Source: JAOAPG01 sp963791575 (GTDB lineage: Bacteria; Acidobacteriota; Terriglobia; Terriglobales; Acidobacteriaceae). From it: DNA of 64,000 nt. How positions within the stretch are numbered: position 1 is the stretch's first letter; each line of letters starts with the position of its first letter. The stretch covers positions 62,001 to 126,000 of the forward strand of contig CAWBSY010000006.1 of assembly GCA_963791575.1 (NCBI GenBank). Direction: 5' to 3'. Of this stretch, positions 18,967 to 27,643 are shown in pieces. The translations under genes and the position numbers were made by a program. The notes under the pieces were generated by a model that saw nothing but the letters and a program-made list of their open reading frames with translations, did not search any database and had not been told where the DNA came from.

Positions 18967-19752
18967 ATGCAGATGCTGAGCGAAAAGAACGACCTGGAAG
19001 TCCGGGGACTTCGGCCGGATAGGCTCGAACGCAGACAGCGACGCCGGATGCAGATTGCTTTGGGGCTGCTCGTAATCGCCCTTATTGTGGTTCTCTATCG
19101 CGATTGGGAGTTCTTCTCTTCCAACTCCGCTTCAAATGCTCAATCTGAACCTAGAGTGGAAACTGCAAGGCAAGCAGGCACGCAACCGAAGATTTCAATC
19201 TCCAAGCAGCCGCCGCTGCAAAAGCTTAAGCAATCGCCGGTTTCAAAGGAGACGCTAGTCCCTGTTGTCACTGCCTCAAATCGCGCGGTGCTGCCTCCTT
19301 TGGAGGTCGAAGTAGTGGCCGGAGGGAAGCACCGAAAAGTTCAATCCAACGACGCCTCGATTAGACTTGATTTGCAATCCGATGATCCACGAAGTGTTCA
19401 AACCGATACATCCCCAGCTTCTAAGATCGCAGATTCTGAAACTTCTCCGGATTCGTCGGCTGGAAATGCCACCGTTTCCGCAGGCGCAGCAAAAGTGGTT
19501 TCACACCCTGTTCAACCGACCTATCCAGTTTTGGCCCGTCAGATGAAAGTGCAAGGTGCCGTCGTATTGCAGGCTTTAATCAACAAAGAAGGAAACATTG
19601 AGAGTCTGCAGGTGCTCAGTGGACCGTCAATGTTGTCCGTGGCTGCGCGTGAAGCGGTGAAGCAGTGGCACTTCAAACCTTTTTTTCAAGCAGGCCAGCC
19701 GGTGGAAACCGAAACTCGGATTACCGTAAACTTCACGATTTCCACCAACTGA
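18967..19752 (+). CDS. TonB-family protein (second copy type)
   Basis: 261 residues: a basic cytoplasmic N-terminus (RPDRLERRQRRRMQ), one membrane helix at about 30-44 (IALGLLVIALIVVLY), a Lys/Pro/Ser-rich periplasmic linker (about 50-175) and a C-terminal TonB_C domain (VQPTYPVLARQMKVQGAVVL, AVKQWHFKPFFQAGQPVE). It resembles the protein at 8510-9538 only in layout. No ExbB/ExbD partners are near. ATG 18967 is followed two codons later by another ATG (18973), so the start is uncertain by two residues. Confidence 0.85.
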   Translation: MQMLSEKNDLEVRGLRPDRLERRQRRRMQIALGLLVIALIVVLYRDWEFFSSNSASNAQSEPRVETARQAGTQPKISISKQPPLQKLKQSPVSKETLVPVVTASNRAVLPPLEVEVVAGGKHRKVQSNDASIRLDLQSDDPRSVQTDTSPASKIADSETSPDSSAGNATVSAGAAKVVSHPVQPTYPVLARQMKVQGAVVLQALINKEGNIESLQVLSGPSMLSVAAREAVKQWHFKPFFQAGQPVETETRITVNFTISTN

Positions 19753-19847
19753 TTCAAACTTCTAAATGATATGAGCGGCGCTGAAACCGAGGCTCCAGCG
19801 CCTCACCTATTTTGTTTTTTGTTTACGTTGTTACCATGGCGACCTTG

Positions 19848-20111
19848 CTAGGCTGACATGGCTCGGCGCGCCGAACGGCTCTCGCGTATCGAAGAGACGC
19901 CACGCCGAATGTTTAGCCAACCGTTTTCCTGCAGCAAACGGAAAAGGTCATAGGAGTATGGTACCTCGCCGGTGATGATTTCCTCTTTGCCTTGATCATC
20001 GACCACTGAGAAAGCAACTTGTACCGGCTCATCGGGGGAGTTTTGTTTTGTGAAGTGGACGAGCTTTACGTTGAGAGTTTCCTGCTCTTGAGGTTGCGAT
20101 GGCATTTTCAT
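19848..20111 (-). CDS. Small conserved hypothetical protein
   Basis: 87 residues, acidic in the middle and basic at the end. The core (NVKLVHFTKQNSPDEPVQVA, then FSVVDDQGKEEIITGEVPYS) reads as a small beta domain and the tail (SIRESRSARRAMSA) is basic. No signal peptide, membrane segment or known motif is seen. GAGGAGATGAAAATG upstream and around the start gives a plausible ribosome-binding site. I do not recognise the family. It lies alone between a TonB-like gene and a 460-bp stretch without other protein genes. Confidence 0.6.
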   Translation of the reverse strand: MKMPSQPQEQETLNVKLVHFTKQNSPDEPVQVAFSVVDDQGKEEIITGEVPYSYDLFRLLQENGWLNIRRGVSSIRESRSARRAMSA

Positions 20112-20388
20112 CTCCTCGTCCCCTTGTTGGGAACTTGTCGAGTCTAGGAAACAAGCAGAGCACGCTCAACTAAAAAGCAAAGCACCTTCGTAAACAATTG
20201 TCATGAGTGATGACAATTTACACAGCTTACTTAAAAAGCAGAAAACATATTCCTAAGGCGCTTATTTTGTGAACGCAGGTGGGACTGGTTGATCTTATGT
20301 CTGAGCGTACGCGCAGCAACTTATTGAGTGGAGTGCAGCTGTAAAACATCAACAACGGGTGTAAGGGCTTCTGCGGATAAAAACAGAC

Positions 20389-20435
20389 CAAAAAAAATTA
20401 ACGGGCGTCTCGACTCTTTCGAGTCGCCGACGCCC
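20389..20435 (-). terminator. Strong intrinsic terminator reading minus strand
   Basis: On the minus strand a hairpin pairs positions 429-435 with 403-409 (GGGCGTC/GACGCCC) and 421-426 with 411-416 (GAGTCG/CGACTC), closed by a four-base loop. It is followed by a run of eight T (the A run near 20390-20397 on the plus strand). It lies 140 bp beyond the stop of the diguanylate cyclase gene and should end that transcript. Confidence 0.82.
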
Positions 20436-20574
20436 GGGCAGCCCTCCCCCAGAACTGCTCACTGACGAATGTAGAGGTTCTTCCATGTCTTGAGAATGGC
20501 ACTTTCGTGCCAGACAAGCCCACCGGCGTGCCACTTATTCATCTGCTTTTAACCCCGCGACTAGAAGCAGCCGA
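20436..20574 (-). other. Structured 3' untranslated region or small RNA candidate
   Basis: The 140 bases between the GGDEF gene and the terminator contain, on the minus strand, a perfect 6-bp hairpin with a GAAA tetraloop (20497-20512: TGGCAC-GAAA-GTGCCA) and a short frame of 27 codons starting ATGAATAAGTGGCACGCCGG. The stable tetraloop hairpin followed by a strong terminator is typical of a stable 3'-derived RNA. Either the tiny peptide (MNKWHAGGLVWHESAILKTW...) or the RNA itself could be functional. Neither matches a family I know. The remaining 250 bp to position 20111 shows nothing clear. Confidence 0.35.
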
Positions 20575-21585
20575 TTATAAGTCGAGATGGGCTGCCGCTT
20601 TGGCCATCATGCTGCTAGAAGCCATCTCCACACGGTTTCTTCCGGCGATTTTAGCTTTGTAAAGAGCTTCGTCCGCGATGCGAATTAACGACTCCGCATC
20701 GGACGGTTCGCTTCCTGTTATCGACGCGAGGCCAATGCTTAGAGTAACGCTGATAGGCCCGACATTGGTTTCAATCGGGCGGTCGGCCATGCAATGACGT
20801 AAGCGTTCCGCACTAACGATTAAGTTCGAAAGATCGCAACCGGGAATAACGGCTAAGAATTCTTCCCCTCCATAGCGTCCCACTGAGTCGTAACTTCTGA
20901 TTGCCAGCAAGAGGCGCCGAGCCGCTTCTTTGAGAACAGCATCGCCGATGAGATGCCCGTGGGTGTCATTGACCTTCTTGAAGAAATCGAGATCGAGCAT
21001 GATGACCCCAAGAGAATCTTTCGTGCGCGCTCGGCGCTCGATTTCCCGTATCAGTACGTCAAGAATTGCTCCGCGGTTGAGAACACTGGTGAGCGGGTCG
21101 TGTGCAGCTTCAAATTGCAAAGCATGGTGGGCACAGAGCAGAGCGTCCTGCAGCTCGAGAATTCGTTTTCCAGCCCGAACTCGAGCGCGCAGTTCGTGCA
21201 CATTGAAAGGCTTGGTCAAATAATCGTCCGCTCCAGCTTCGAAACCATTGACGATGTCTTGCTTGTTGTCCTTAGCGGTCAGTAATAAGACATAGGTATA
21301 CGGACTCTCATTCCGGCTGCGAATCTTATGGCAGAGCTCGATGCCGTCCATGCCCGGCATCATCCAATCAAGTATCGCGAGCTTAGGAGGATTTTCTCGC
21401 TGCATTTCTTTCCAAGCTTCCGTTCCGTTGTCCACAGAAACCACCGGATATTTCCACTGCTTCAACCAGCTTTCCAGGATATGTCGAAAAATCGGATCGT
21501 CCTCGGCAACCAGCACAGCTTCTGGCGGCGCCGGGCTCTTACCTAATTGTCCCTTTGGATCAGTAGCTCGGAGCAAACTCGTCAC
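20575..21585 (-). CDS. Response regulator with GGDEF diguanylate cyclase domain (PleD-like)
   Basis: 336 residues. Receiver domain at about 22-140 (VLVAEDDPIF, phospho-acceptor Asp in LAILDWMMPGMDG, Lys in DDYLTKPFNVHEL). GGDEF domain at about 165-325 with an intact active site RYGGEEFLAVIPG and an upstream RSYD that fits the RxxD inhibitory I-site. It should make cyclic di-GMP from two GTP when phosphorylated and be feedback-inhibited. Its ATG overlaps the stop of the Hpt gene by four bases, so it probably takes phosphate from that Hpt. Cyclic di-GMP made here could act on the motility and exopolysaccharide functions in the window. Confidence 0.94.
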   Translation of the reverse strand: MTSLLRATDPKGQLGKSPAPPEAVLVAEDDPIFRHILESWLKQWKYPVVSVDNGTEAWKEMQRENPPKLAILDWMMPGMDGIELCHKIRSRNESPYTYVLLLTAKDNKQDIVNGFEAGADDYLTKPFNVHELRARVRAGKRILELQDALLCAHHALQFEAAHDPLTSVLNRGAILDVLIREIERRARTKDSLGVIMLDLDFFKKVNDTHGHLIGDAVLKEAARRLLLAIRSYDSVGRYGGEEFLAVIPGCDLSNLIVSAERLRHCMADRPIETNVGPISVTLSIGLASITGSEPSDAESLIRIADEALYKAKIAGRNRVEMASSSMMAKAAAHLDL

Positions 21586-21932
21586 TGCTGAACTCCCAAT
21601 GAATCTCTAAGAGCATTCTGAATAAAACCAAGCTCTCGTTCGAGACCTTGGACCAGATCCCGGGCACCGGAGAGACTTTTCTTGTGACCCATATCCTCGA
21701 GTTCCTGTGCCAGGTCAACGGCATGTTGGGCACTTAAATAACTAACCTCTCCCTTGATCCCATGCGCTGCTCGCATCACTTCATCTGGATTTTGATCTGC
21801 AACTGCTCGCTGAAGCTTTTGAATCAGCTTCGGAAATTCCTCTAGAAAGATTTTGAATAAGTCGTGGAGCAACTCTTCGTCCCCACCTACACGATCAAGG
21901 GCCTCGGCTTTATTCCAAATTTTGGAACTCAT
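21582..21932 (-). CDS. Histidine phosphotransfer (Hpt) domain protein
   Basis: 116 residues from ATG 21930-21932; longer readings upstream are low-complexity and lack a start signal. It is a single four-helix Hpt domain with acceptor His in MRAAHGIKGEVSYLSA. It shares a four-base stop/start overlap with the downstream PleD-like regulator, a common arrangement for a phosphorelay. No hybrid kinase with a matching receiver is on this strand. The divergently transcribed kinase cluster starting at 22281 is the nearest source of phosphate. That link is inferred from position. Confidence 0.9.
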   Translation of the reverse strand: MSSKIWNKAEALDRVGGDEELLHDLFKIFLEEFPKLIQKLQRAVADQNPDEVMRAAHGIKGEVSYLSAQHAVDLAQELEDMGHKKSLSGARDLVQGLERELGFIQNALRDSLGVQQ

Positions 21933-22280
21933 GGTATTTTGCAGACAGATGAGCGTGCACACGCCGCTACATATAGTTCTTCGGCGCCGTCGCGTGCTGC
22001 CTTGATTGCTATTGCTGCTGCTGCTGCCGCCGCCGACAGTAATAGCCTTTGAACCGGAAGTACATGGGCTAATGCGCATTTCTAGTGCACCAAAGGCTGT
22101 CCATAAGTTGCCCATTTGGGCACTCATGCCAAGGGTCAGCCATGAAGCGATTGTGTTCCTCGCCGATTTGAACCTATACAGGGAACAAACGGCCCGGCTG
22201 TCTGGCGGTTGGAGCGAGCCTACCAACCTCTTTGGATTTAGAACCTCAGACTCGCGTCACGGCATATAGGAGTTGAACCC
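21933..22280. promoter_or_regulatory. Divergent intergenic region between Hpt/GGDEF pair and kinase operon
   Basis: This 348-bp region must hold the promoters for both directions. The only structure I see is a CTG/CCG triplet run at about 22005-22036 and a Shine-Dalgarno AGGAG at 22268-22272, eight bases before the TTG start of the kinase gene. No clear sigma70 boxes or operator palindromes stand out. Confidence 0.4.
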
Positions 22281-25200
22281 TTGGATTTTTTTAAACAACT
22301 GGTCTCACCTGACCTCATGCCACATGGATATTGCTATCTCTGGAATCCGTGGCTTGTCTGGCTGCACGTTATTTCTGATGCCTTCATCACGCTCTCGTAC
22401 TACTGCATCCCACTGATCCTCATATACTTCATCCGCAAAAATCGCGATCTCTCCTTAAACCGAATTTTCTGGATGTTCGGAACCTTCATCCTGGCTTGTG
22501 GCACGACCCACCTGATGGAGATATGGAACGTCTGGCACGGCAGTTATTTCTTGGCGGGTGCGATCAAGGCCGTCACTGCAACTGTGTCCGTGCTCACGGC
22601 GGCAATGCTCATACCACTGGTGCCGAAAGTTATTTCTGTGCCTGGTCGAATGAATCTGCATGAATTGAATCGCAAGCTGGAACAGCAAATCACCGAGCGG
22701 AAGCAAGTAGAGGAAGCACTAAAGAGCAGTCTCGCTACGAGCGAGAGGGCACTGAAAGAGCTGGCCGATCAAAAATTCGCTCTGGATCAACACGCCATCG
22801 TAGCGATCACAGACGTTCAGGGCACCATTACCTATGTGAACGACAAATTCTGCGCCATCAGCCAATATTCTAGACATGAACTGATGGGCAAAAATCACCG
22901 CATCCTCAGCTCCGGCCACCATCCAACAGAGTTTTTCCGGCAGATGTACCACACGGTTGCGAACGGCAATGTCTGGCATGGTGAAATTAAGAATCGGGCG
23001 AAGGATGGTTCCTTCTACTGGGTGGATACAACTATCGTCCCTTTCATCGGCTCCGAAGGTAAGGCGCGTCAGTATGTAGCCATTCGCGCCGACATTACGG
23101 AGCGCAAGCAGGCGGAGGTGGTGCGGGAACGCTTTATGGCCGTGGTTGAGTCATCCGAGGATGCCATTATCACCAAGACCTTGGATGGGACGATCACTTC
23201 GTGGAACACCGGCGCCGAAAAATTGTTCGGTTACACCTCATTGGAGGCCGTGGGCAAACCGATGCGGATGCTCATACCACCGGAGCGCGGGAATGAAGAC
23301 TCAGACATCCTGGCACGTATTCGGCGTGACGAGAGCGTCAAACATTTCGAGACCGTCCGCGTTCGAAAAGATGGCAAATACATCGACGTTTCGGCGACCA
23401 TTTCACCTATTAAGGACAGCAGCGGCACAGTTATCGGGGCCTCAAAAATTGCGCGCGACATCACCGAACGCAAACTGGCCGAGGAAGCCTTATATGAGCA
23501 ATCCAAAGTTCTGGACCTCGCACAGGTACTCGTGCGCGACCTTGATGGCCGCATTGTGCAGTGGAATGGCGGCTCCGAAAAATTATACGGGTACGCCTCG
23601 GAGGAGTCGATGGGAAAACTCTCCCACGACTTGCTCCACACCGAGTTTCCAGAACCACTCTCCGAAATCGAGCGGAAGCTTTACGAGACTGGTGTTTGGG
23701 AAGGCGAGTTAGTGCACCGCAAGCGCAACGGTAGCCGCCTCGTCGTAGCAAGCGTGTGGGTTCTGCATCGCAACGCGGTCGGACTACCGATACGCGTTCT
23801 AGAGGCAAATACTGACATTACAGCACGCAAAGAAGCGGAGGAGCGCCTTACGGAGCAAGCCGCGGAACTGTCTCACCAGGCGGAGGAACTGGCCCGTTCG
23901 CGACAAAGGCTGGAGACGCAAACCTTGATGCTCAAACTCGTGCTCGACAGCATGGGCGAGGGATTGGTTGCCGCGGACCAGGAAGGACGCTTTCTCATCT
24001 GGAACAATTCCGCGGAGAAGCTCATGGGCCGTGGAGCGACCGACTTGCCCACCGAGCACTGGACCACTCATTACAAGGTTTACCTGGCTGACGGAATCAC
24101 GCCATACCCGCCCGACGACCTGCCTCTAGTAAGGGCTCTGCGTGGGGAATCCGAGCAAGTGGAATTGATGGTCGAGCATCCGGAGGCCGGAAGCGGGGTC
24201 TTCCTCGAAGTTACGGCTCGTCCCATGAAGAACGCGGAGGGCAGCCTATGCGGAGGCGTTGCGGTTCTCCGTGACATCACTGAACGCAAACAGGTCGAGG
24301 CCGCTCTGGCCCGGCAGGCAGAGGAACTCTCCCACCAAGCCGAAGAATTGCTTCGTTCGCGACAGGCATTGGAGACGCAGACGCTCATGCTGCGCTCCAT
24401 CCTAGACAGCATGGCCGAGGGACTGGTCGCGGCCGACGAACAGGGGAAATTCACGATCTGGAATCCAGCAGCGGAAAAAATCGTTGGCATGGGTGCGGCG
24501 AGCGTCCCTAGGGAGGAATGGACCTCACACTACGGCATGTTCTTGCCCGATATGGTGACACCTCTACCGCCCGAGCAAAACCCTTTGGCACGCGCCATTA
24601 AGGGCGAGGCGACCTCGGCCCAACTTTTTGTGCGCAATCCTGCGGTGGGGCAAGGTATCTGGATCGAGGCCAGCGCGAGCCCGTTAAAAGACCGGGACGG
24701 AGTCTTGCGCGGAGGGGTGGTGGCGTTCCGAGATATCACACAGCGGAGAGTAGATGAGCAAGAAATCCGGAAACTCAATGAAGAGCTCGAGCAAAGAGTG
24801 AGCCAGCGGACCGCGCAGCTTGAGGCTGCAAATCGAGAACTGGAGGCATTTACTTATTCCGTCTCCCACGATCTCCGCGCCCCATTGCGCCACATCAGCG
24901 GTTTTGCCCGCGTACTGTCCGAAGAAGTAGGAGCTTCACTCAATCCGGAGGCGCAGCACTGCCTGGATCGCGTTCACGAAGGCACACGGCGCATGGGCGA
25001 ACTGGTCGATGAACTATTGAATCTGGCTCGGATCGGTCGACATGCGCTTTCGCGTCGAAGTACTGATCTGAAAGAAATTGCCGATGAAGTAATCGACATG
25101 CTGAAGCCGGAGACGGAGGGGCGCACGGTCGAATGGCTCGTTTCCGATATGCCCGCCGCAGAGTGCGACCCTGTTTTGATTCGGCAGGTTTTTCAGAACC

Positions 25201-25553
25201 TGCTCGCGAATGCCCTGAAATTTACCCGCCCTCGGCCTCGTACCAGCATTGAGATCGGCTGCTTACAAGGAAAAGGCCAGCTCACGGTCTTTGTCCGCGA
25301 TAACGGGGTTGGCTTCAACATGAAATATTCGGACAAACTGTTTGGAGTTTTTCAGCGTCTGCACAGAGCGGACGAGTTCGAAGGCACCGGTATAGGCCTC
25401 GCAACGGTACACCGCATTGTTGAAAAGCATGGTGGACGAGTGTGGGCGGAATCACAATTAGGAAAGGGTGCGACCTTCTTTTTCAGCCTAGGAGCACAGC
25501 AGCAACCGTTAGAGGTTAACGAGAAACAGACATCGATTGGAGCTCACGTATGA
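22281..25553 (+). CDS. Sensor histidine kinase with ETR1-type ethylene-binding membrane domain and five PAS domains
   Basis: 1090 residues, TTG start supported by AGGAG. The three-helix N-terminal domain (about 24-125) matches the plant ETR1 ethylene receptor: VISDAFITLSYYCIP and FGTFILACGTTHLMEIW. Asp33, Tyr40, Ile43, Pro44, Ile70, Cys73 and His77 occur with exactly the spacing of the ETR1 ethylene/copper-binding residues 25, 32, 35, 36, 62, 65 and 69. Five PAS domains follow (about 165-825); the last two, each with a heptad-like leader (ELSHQAEEL), are near copies. HisKA has its acceptor His in SVSHDLRAPLRHISGF. HATPase_c has FQNLLANALKF, DNGVGF and GTGIGLATVHRIVEKHGG. The kinase type is that of phytochrome-like enzymes that use Rcp1 regulators, and one is encoded next with a four-base overlap. 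Ligand binding is inferred. Confidence 0.93.
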   Translation: MDFFKQLVSPDLMPHGYCYLWNPWLVWLHVISDAFITLSYYCIPLILIYFIRKNRDLSLNRIFWMFGTFILACGTTHLMEIWNVWHGSYFLAGAIKAVTATVSVLTAAMLIPLVPKVISVPGRMNLHELNRKLEQQITERKQVEEALKSSLATSERALKELADQKFALDQHAIVAITDVQGTITYVNDKFCAISQYSRHELMGKNHRILSSGHHPTEFFRQMYHTVANGNVWHGEIKNRAKDGSFYWVDTTIVPFIGSEGKARQYVAIRADITERKQAEVVRERFMAVVESSEDAIITKTLDGTITSWNTGAEKLFGYTSLEAVGKPMRMLIPPERGNEDSDILARIRRDESVKHFETVRVRKDGKYIDVSATISPIKDSSGTVIGASKIARDITERKLAEEALYEQSKVLDLAQVLVRDLDGRIVQWNGGSEKLYGYASEESMGKLSHDLLHTEFPEPLSEIERKLYETGVWEGELVHRKRNGSRLVVASVWVLHRNAVGLPIRVLEANTDITARKEAEERLTEQAAELSHQAEELARSRQRLETQTLMLKLVLDSMGEGLVAADQEGRFLIWNNSAEKLMGRGATDLPTEHWTTHYKVYLADGITPYPPDDLPLVRALRGESEQVELMVEHPEAGSGVFLEVTARPMKNAEGSLCGGVAVLRDITERKQVEAALARQAEELSHQAEELLRSRQALETQTLMLRSILDSMAEGLVAADEQGKFTIWNPAAEKIVGMGAASVPREEWTSHYGMFLPDMVTPLPPEQNPLARAIKGEATSAQLFVRNPAVGQGIWIEASASPLKDRDGVLRGGVVAFRDITQRRVDEQEIRKLNEELEQRVSQRTAQLEAANRELEAFTYSVSHDLRAPLRHISGFARVLSEEVGASLNPEAQHCLDRVHEGTRRMGELVDELLNLARIGRHALSRRSTDLKEIADEVIDMLKPETEGRTVEWLVSDMPAAECDPVLIRQVFQNLLANALKFTRPRPRTSIEIGCLQGKGQLTVFVRDNGVGFNMKYSDKLFGVFQRLHRADEFEGTGIGLATVHRIVEKHGGRVWAESQLGKGATFFFSLGAQQQPLEVNEKQTSIGAHV

Positions 25554-26014
25554 CATTGATCGAAGCCGACATATTGCTGGTAGACGATAGCCCGGACGAT
25601 ACAGATCTCGCTCTCCTCGCATTACAAAAAGAGAATCTGGCCAACCGCATTTTTATTGCCCGGGACGGGGAGGAGGCTCTCGATTTTCTATTCTGTTCCG
25701 GGACATTTGAGAACCGTTCCTTCGATTACCCTCCCAAACTAGTCTTGCTGGATCTGAAACTTCCAAAAATAGATGGCTTGCAAGTTCTAAAGAAAATCAG
25801 AAGCGATTCGCGAACCAAATTCATTCCCGTGGTTATTCTGACCTCCTCCAAGGAAGAGCAAGACATCGTGACGGGTTACAGTCTCGGGGTAAATAGCTAC
25901 GTGCAGAAACCAGTCGATTTTGATCAATTTCGATCGGCTGTTAAAACCCTGGGACTGTATTGGATGGTAGTAAACCAGCCTCCGATAGTGAAGGATTCGG
26001 GTAACTACAAATGA
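25550..26014 (+). CDS. Rcp1-like single-domain response regulator
   Basis: 154 residues, receiver domain only. Key residues: Asp pair in LLVDDSPDDTDL, acceptor Asp in LVLLDLKLPKIDGLQVL, Thr in VVILTSSKEEQD and Lys in SYVQKPVDFDQF. The long beta4-alpha4 and the EEALDFLF segment are typical of the Rcp1 group that serves phytochrome-like kinases. The start overlaps the upstream kinase stop (ATGA) and its stop overlaps the next start (ATGA), so it is translationally coupled on both sides. With no output domain it should pass phosphate or act by protein contact. Confidence 0.94.
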   Translation: MTLIEADILLVDDSPDDTDLALLALQKENLANRIFIARDGEEALDFLFCSGTFENRSFDYPPKLVLLDLKLPKIDGLQVLKKIRSDSRTKFIPVVILTSSKEEQDIVTGYSLGVNSYVQKPVDFDQFRSAVKTLGLYWMVVNQPPIVKDSGNYK

Positions 26015-27219
26015 GTTCCGCGACGGGCATTGCAATTGCTCCGGCAAGAAACACGAATGAAGTTCGGACCAAGCTGCGCATATTGCTGGTCGAAGATAAT
26101 GCGGCCGACAGCGAACTGGTGTTGCGCGAATTACGCAGAGGAGGTTTCGAGGTCTCGGGAGCCATTGTACAAAGCGCTCAAGAATTCAGGGACAGCCTAA
26201 AAAACGCATGCCCTGACCTGGTTTTAGCAGATTACAACCTTGGCCACTGGCGGGGCATGGAAGCTTTGGAAATTCTTCAGAGTGAAAAATTGAATATTCC
26301 TCTGATCCTGGTCTCAGGAGCGCTCGGGGACGTAACCGCCGTCGAGTGTATCAAGCAGGGCGCCACCGATTACGTTCTGAAAGACTCATTGGCTCGCCTG
26401 CCGATTTCCGTCGCTCGAGCGCTGCGCGAAAAACGCTTGCAGGCAGAGCGTAAAGTCGCCAGCGATCAGCTGGCAAAAAATATGGAGGAACTGGCCCGTT
26501 CCAATGCCGAACTTGAGCAGTTCGCTTACGTCGCTTCGCATGATCTTCAGGAACCCTTGCGGATGGTTACGGCCTACAGTCAACTTCTTGGCGAACGCTA
26601 TCGCGGCAAACTCGATGAGCAGGCAGACAAATACATCGCTTATGCGGTCGACGGCGCAACCCGCATGCAAACTTTGATCCAGGACCTGCTGGCCTTCTCG
26701 CGCGCCGGCAGCCAGAGTCTCATGGGAGAGAGCATTGACTCCAACCTGATCGTGCAACATGCGCTTAAGAATCTTCAAGTTGCGCTTCAGGAGAGCGGTG
26801 CGGTAGTGAACTTTGAAAACCTGCCGATGATTATTGGGAACGGCTCACAATTGCAACAGGTCTTTCAGAACCTGATCGGGAATGCCCTCAAATTTCGTCG
26901 CAAGGAAATGCCGGTGATTCAAGTCACGGCAGAAATGACCTTGGCGACAGGCAGTGACAGTTGGACATTTTGTGTCAGCGATAACGGTATAGGAGTTGCG
27001 CCTGAAAGCTTAGTAAATATCTTTGTGGTGTTTCACCGCCTGCATACGCGGACCGAGTATGCAGGTAACGGGATTGGCTTATCTATCTGCAAGAAAATTA
27101 TTGAACGTCACGGGGGAACTATTTGGGCCGAGTCGCAATTAGGACACGGCTGTAAGTTCAAATTCACCTTACAGGGAACAAGGGTCAAGGGATTACCAAC
27201 AAATGAAATTCACGACTGA
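26011..27219 (+). CDS. Receiver-histidine kinase protein (REC-HisKA-HATPase)
   Basis: 402 residues. An N-terminal receiver (about 20-140: ILLVEDNAADSELV, acceptor Asp in LVLADYNLGHWRG, Lys in DYVLKDSLARLP) is linked by a coiled coil to HisKA (EQFAYVASHDLQEPLRMVTA, acceptor His) and HATPase_c (FQNLIGNALKF, DNGIGV, GNGIGLSICKKIIERHGG). There is no membrane segment, so it is cytosolic. A receiver ahead of a kinase suggests that an upstream phosphate signal, perhaps from the ETR-type kinase through the Rcp1 protein, tunes this kinase. The start overlaps the upstream stop by four bases. Confidence 0.93.
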   Translation: MSSATGIAIAPARNTNEVRTKLRILLVEDNAADSELVLRELRRGGFEVSGAIVQSAQEFRDSLKNACPDLVLADYNLGHWRGMEALEILQSEKLNIPLILVSGALGDVTAVECIKQGATDYVLKDSLARLPISVARALREKRLQAERKVASDQLAKNMEELARSNAELEQFAYVASHDLQEPLRMVTAYSQLLGERYRGKLDEQADKYIAYAVDGATRMQTLIQDLLAFSRAGSQSLMGESIDSNLIVQHALKNLQVALQESGAVVNFENLPMIIGNGSQLQQVFQNLIGNALKFRRKEMPVIQVTAEMTLATGSDSWTFCVSDNGIGVAPESLVNIFVVFHRLHTRTEYAGNGIGLSICKKIIERHGGTIWAESQLGHGCKFKFTLQGTRVKGLPTNEIHD

Positions 27220-27643
27220 GGTTCTGCTGGTTGACGACAATCCTGCGGACAGTGATCTGGTTTCAGAAATCTTGCGGCGAAATAAATGTCCAAGCAATAT
27301 CCATTCGGTGAGCGACGGCATTGAAGCAATCGCATATCTTCGTCAACAAGGAAAGTATGCTACGGATCTCGCTCCAGATCTCGTTCTTCTGGATCTGAAT
27401 CTGCCCGGCAAAGATGGTCATGCCGTACTCACGGAGGTGAAGTCCGATCCCAAGCTGCGCGCCATTCCTATTGTGATTTTCAGCACATCGCAGGCCAAAA
27501 AAGACATTGTGTGCAGCTATCAACTCGGAGCTAACAGCTATGTTACGAAGCCCGGGAATCTGCCGGACTTTATTTCCGCGGTAACTACCATCGGAGAATT
27601 TTGGTTCTGCTGTGCGCTGTTGGCGCCCAAGGAGGAACGATGA
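27203..27643 (+). CDS. Second Rcp1-like single-domain response regulator
   Basis: 146 residues, receiver only: VLLVDDNPADSDLV, acceptor Asp in LVLLDLNLPGKDGHAVL, IVIFSTSQAKKD and SYVTKPGNLPDF. It overlaps the upstream kinase gene by 17 bases and ends in an ATGA overlap with the next gene. It is about as close to the Rcp1 protein at 25550-26014 as family members usually are, suggesting duplication of a kinase-plus-regulator unit. It probably receives phosphate from the REC-kinase encoded just upstream. Confidence 0.93.
   Translation: MKFTTEVLLVDDNPADSDLVSEILRRNKCPSNIHSVSDGIEAIAYLRQQGKYATDLAPDLVLLDLNLPGKDGHAVLTEVKSDPKLRAIPIVIFSTSQAKKDIVCSYQLGANSYVTKPGNLPDFISAVTTIGEFWFCCALLAPKEER

Noticed and set aside
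22005..22036. CTG/CCG triplet run as a microsatellite or CRISPR-like repeat
   Set aside because: Only about ten imperfect triplets, no spacers and no cas genes.
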